Shown here: positions 32,221 through 32,588 of the stretch, piece by piece
How positions within the stretch are numbered: the first letter of the stretch is position 1
Layout of the letters: the number at the start of each line of letters is the position of its first letter
NCBI GenBank assembly: GCA_018662005.1
Contig: JABJHA010000046.1
Coordinates: 1-32,588 of the forward strand
Direction: 5' to 3'
Length of the DNA stretch: 32,588 nucleotides
Source: Rhodospirillaceae bacterium
Lineage (GTDB): Bacteria; Pseudomonadota; Alphaproteobacteria; Rhodospirillales; JABHCV01
The notes under the pieces: model-generated
Databases searched by the model: none
Seen by the model: only the letters and a program-made list of their open reading frames with translations
What the model was told of the DNA's origin: nothing
Position numbers and translations under genes: made by a program

Positions 32221-32252
32221 AAAACCCCCGCAGATACCTCTGCGGGGGTTTT
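32221..32252. terminator. Strong bidirectional Rho-independent terminator
   Basis: AAAACCCCCGCAGA (32221-32234) pairs perfectly with TCTGCGGGGGTTTT (32239-32252) over a TACC loop, with A-rich and T-rich flanks on opposite sides. It ends the recX-mscS-arsC run on the plus strand and the chemotaxis receptor gene on the minus strand. Confidence 0.93.
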
Positions 32253-32270
32253 AACGTTAGCCGTTGAAGA

Positions 32271-32588
32271 TCAAGCTGCGCGAACTTGCGCCATGAACTT
32301 GTCAACTTCGGTTTTCAGCAACTCGGATTGCTGGGACAACTCGTTGGCCGCACTGAGCACCTGCGAGGACGTCGAGCCCGCTTCACCGGCGGCCTGGGTA
32401 ACACCGGCGATATTTGTTGATACCTCGCCGGTACCGGCTGCCGCCTGCTCAACATTGCGGGCGATTTCAGATGTCGCCGCACCCTGTTCCTCGACCGCCG
32501 CCGCAATCGCCGAAGCGATTTCGCTGATCTCGCCGATGGTCTTGGTGATGCCCTGAATGGCCTGAACGGAATCCTGGGTGGCGCTCTG
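32271..32588 (-). CDS. Methyl-accepting chemotaxis protein, C-terminal part (cut by window edge)
   Basis: The last 105 codons of a receptor gene read from the right window edge to TGA 32271-32273. The sequence is the distal half of an MCP signalling coiled coil: IGEISEIASAIAAAVEEQGAATSEIARNV and then a heptad-patterned stretch ending ELLKTEVDKFMAQVRAA (given here in parts: EISEIASAIAAAVEEQG, ATSEIARNV, KTEVDKFMAQVRAA). The VEEQGAAT motif and the FMAQVRAA end are frequent in Rhodospirillales receptors. The sensor and HAMP domains lie outside the window. A shared terminator separates it from the convergent ArsC-family gene. Confidence 0.93.
   Translation of the reverse strand, partial: QSATQDSVQAIQGITKTIGEISEIASAIAAAVEEQGAATSEIARNVEQAAAGTGEVSTNIAGVTQAAGEAGSTSSQVLSAANELSQQSELLKTEVDKFMAQVRAA

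Noticed and set aside
1-32588. CRISPR arrays, rRNA genes or an integrase
   Set aside because: I looked for regularly spaced repeats, rRNA core sequences and tyrosine recombinase motifs and found none; the only repeats are the palindromic and short tandem ones listed.

Overview
The window looks like a chromosomal segment of an alphaproteobacterium, most likely of the Rhodospirillales type. The evidence is the housekeeping set (ETF-ubiquinone oxidoreductase, a TPR lipoprotein and ispE in a row; an argD-argF operon; a CbtBA pair behind a cobalamin riboswitch; an MCP C-terminus of alphaproteobacterial type) and palindromic TAGAGCAT intergenic repeats. No species can be named from sequence alone.

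Region 1 (1 to about 11,960) looks like an accessory island. It starts inside an IS3-family transposase, ends at the 3' side of a tRNA-Gln gene, contains a decayed higBA toxin-antitoxin locus and possible transposon-end repeats, and by eye is more AT-rich than the rest. Its cargo is one coherent unit. On the minus strand is an operon for a respiratory molybdoenzyme: a membrane-anchored 12-haem cytochrome c (5255-6772), a Tat-exported four-cluster ferredoxin subunit (4324-5166), a Tat-exported molybdopterin catalytic subunit (1783-4299), a TorD-type chaperone (1074-1763) and a frameshifted phosphatase-like exported protein (451-1069). On the plus strand, divergently, is a three-gene sensory system: a PhnD-type periplasmic binding protein (7267-8202), a histidine kinase (8205-9671) and an NtrC-type sigma-54 activator (9677-11074). 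The 494-bp gap between them holds a near-consensus sigma-54 promoter facing the cytochrome operon and two identical-arm 16-bp palindromes 95 bp apart, which are good candidates for the activator's sites. The layout parallels AioXSR-type oxyanion sensing, but the substrate of the enzyme cannot be read from the sequence.

Region 2 (11,958-20,460) is core genome: tRNA-Gln, ispE, a TPR lipoprotein and ETF-QO on the minus strand; a type 4-like uracil-DNA glycosylase preceded by a 164-bp inverted-repeat element; cbtA and cbtB with their cobalamin riboswitch; a small orphan gene; a CoA-transferase; and tRNA-Gly(CCC).

Region 3 (20,600-25,170, plus strand) has a radical SAM protein overlapping a metallophosphoesterase-fold protein with altered metal motifs, then apaG, folE and trkH. 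Region 4 (25,177-30,048, minus strand) has a lipoprotein, a membrane-anchored acidic-tail protein, argF, argD and an ABC-2 permease. Region 5 (30,088-32,588) has recX, an MscS-type channel and an ArsC-family protein on the plus strand, a strong bidirectional terminator, and the 3' end of a chemotaxis receptor gene on the minus strand.
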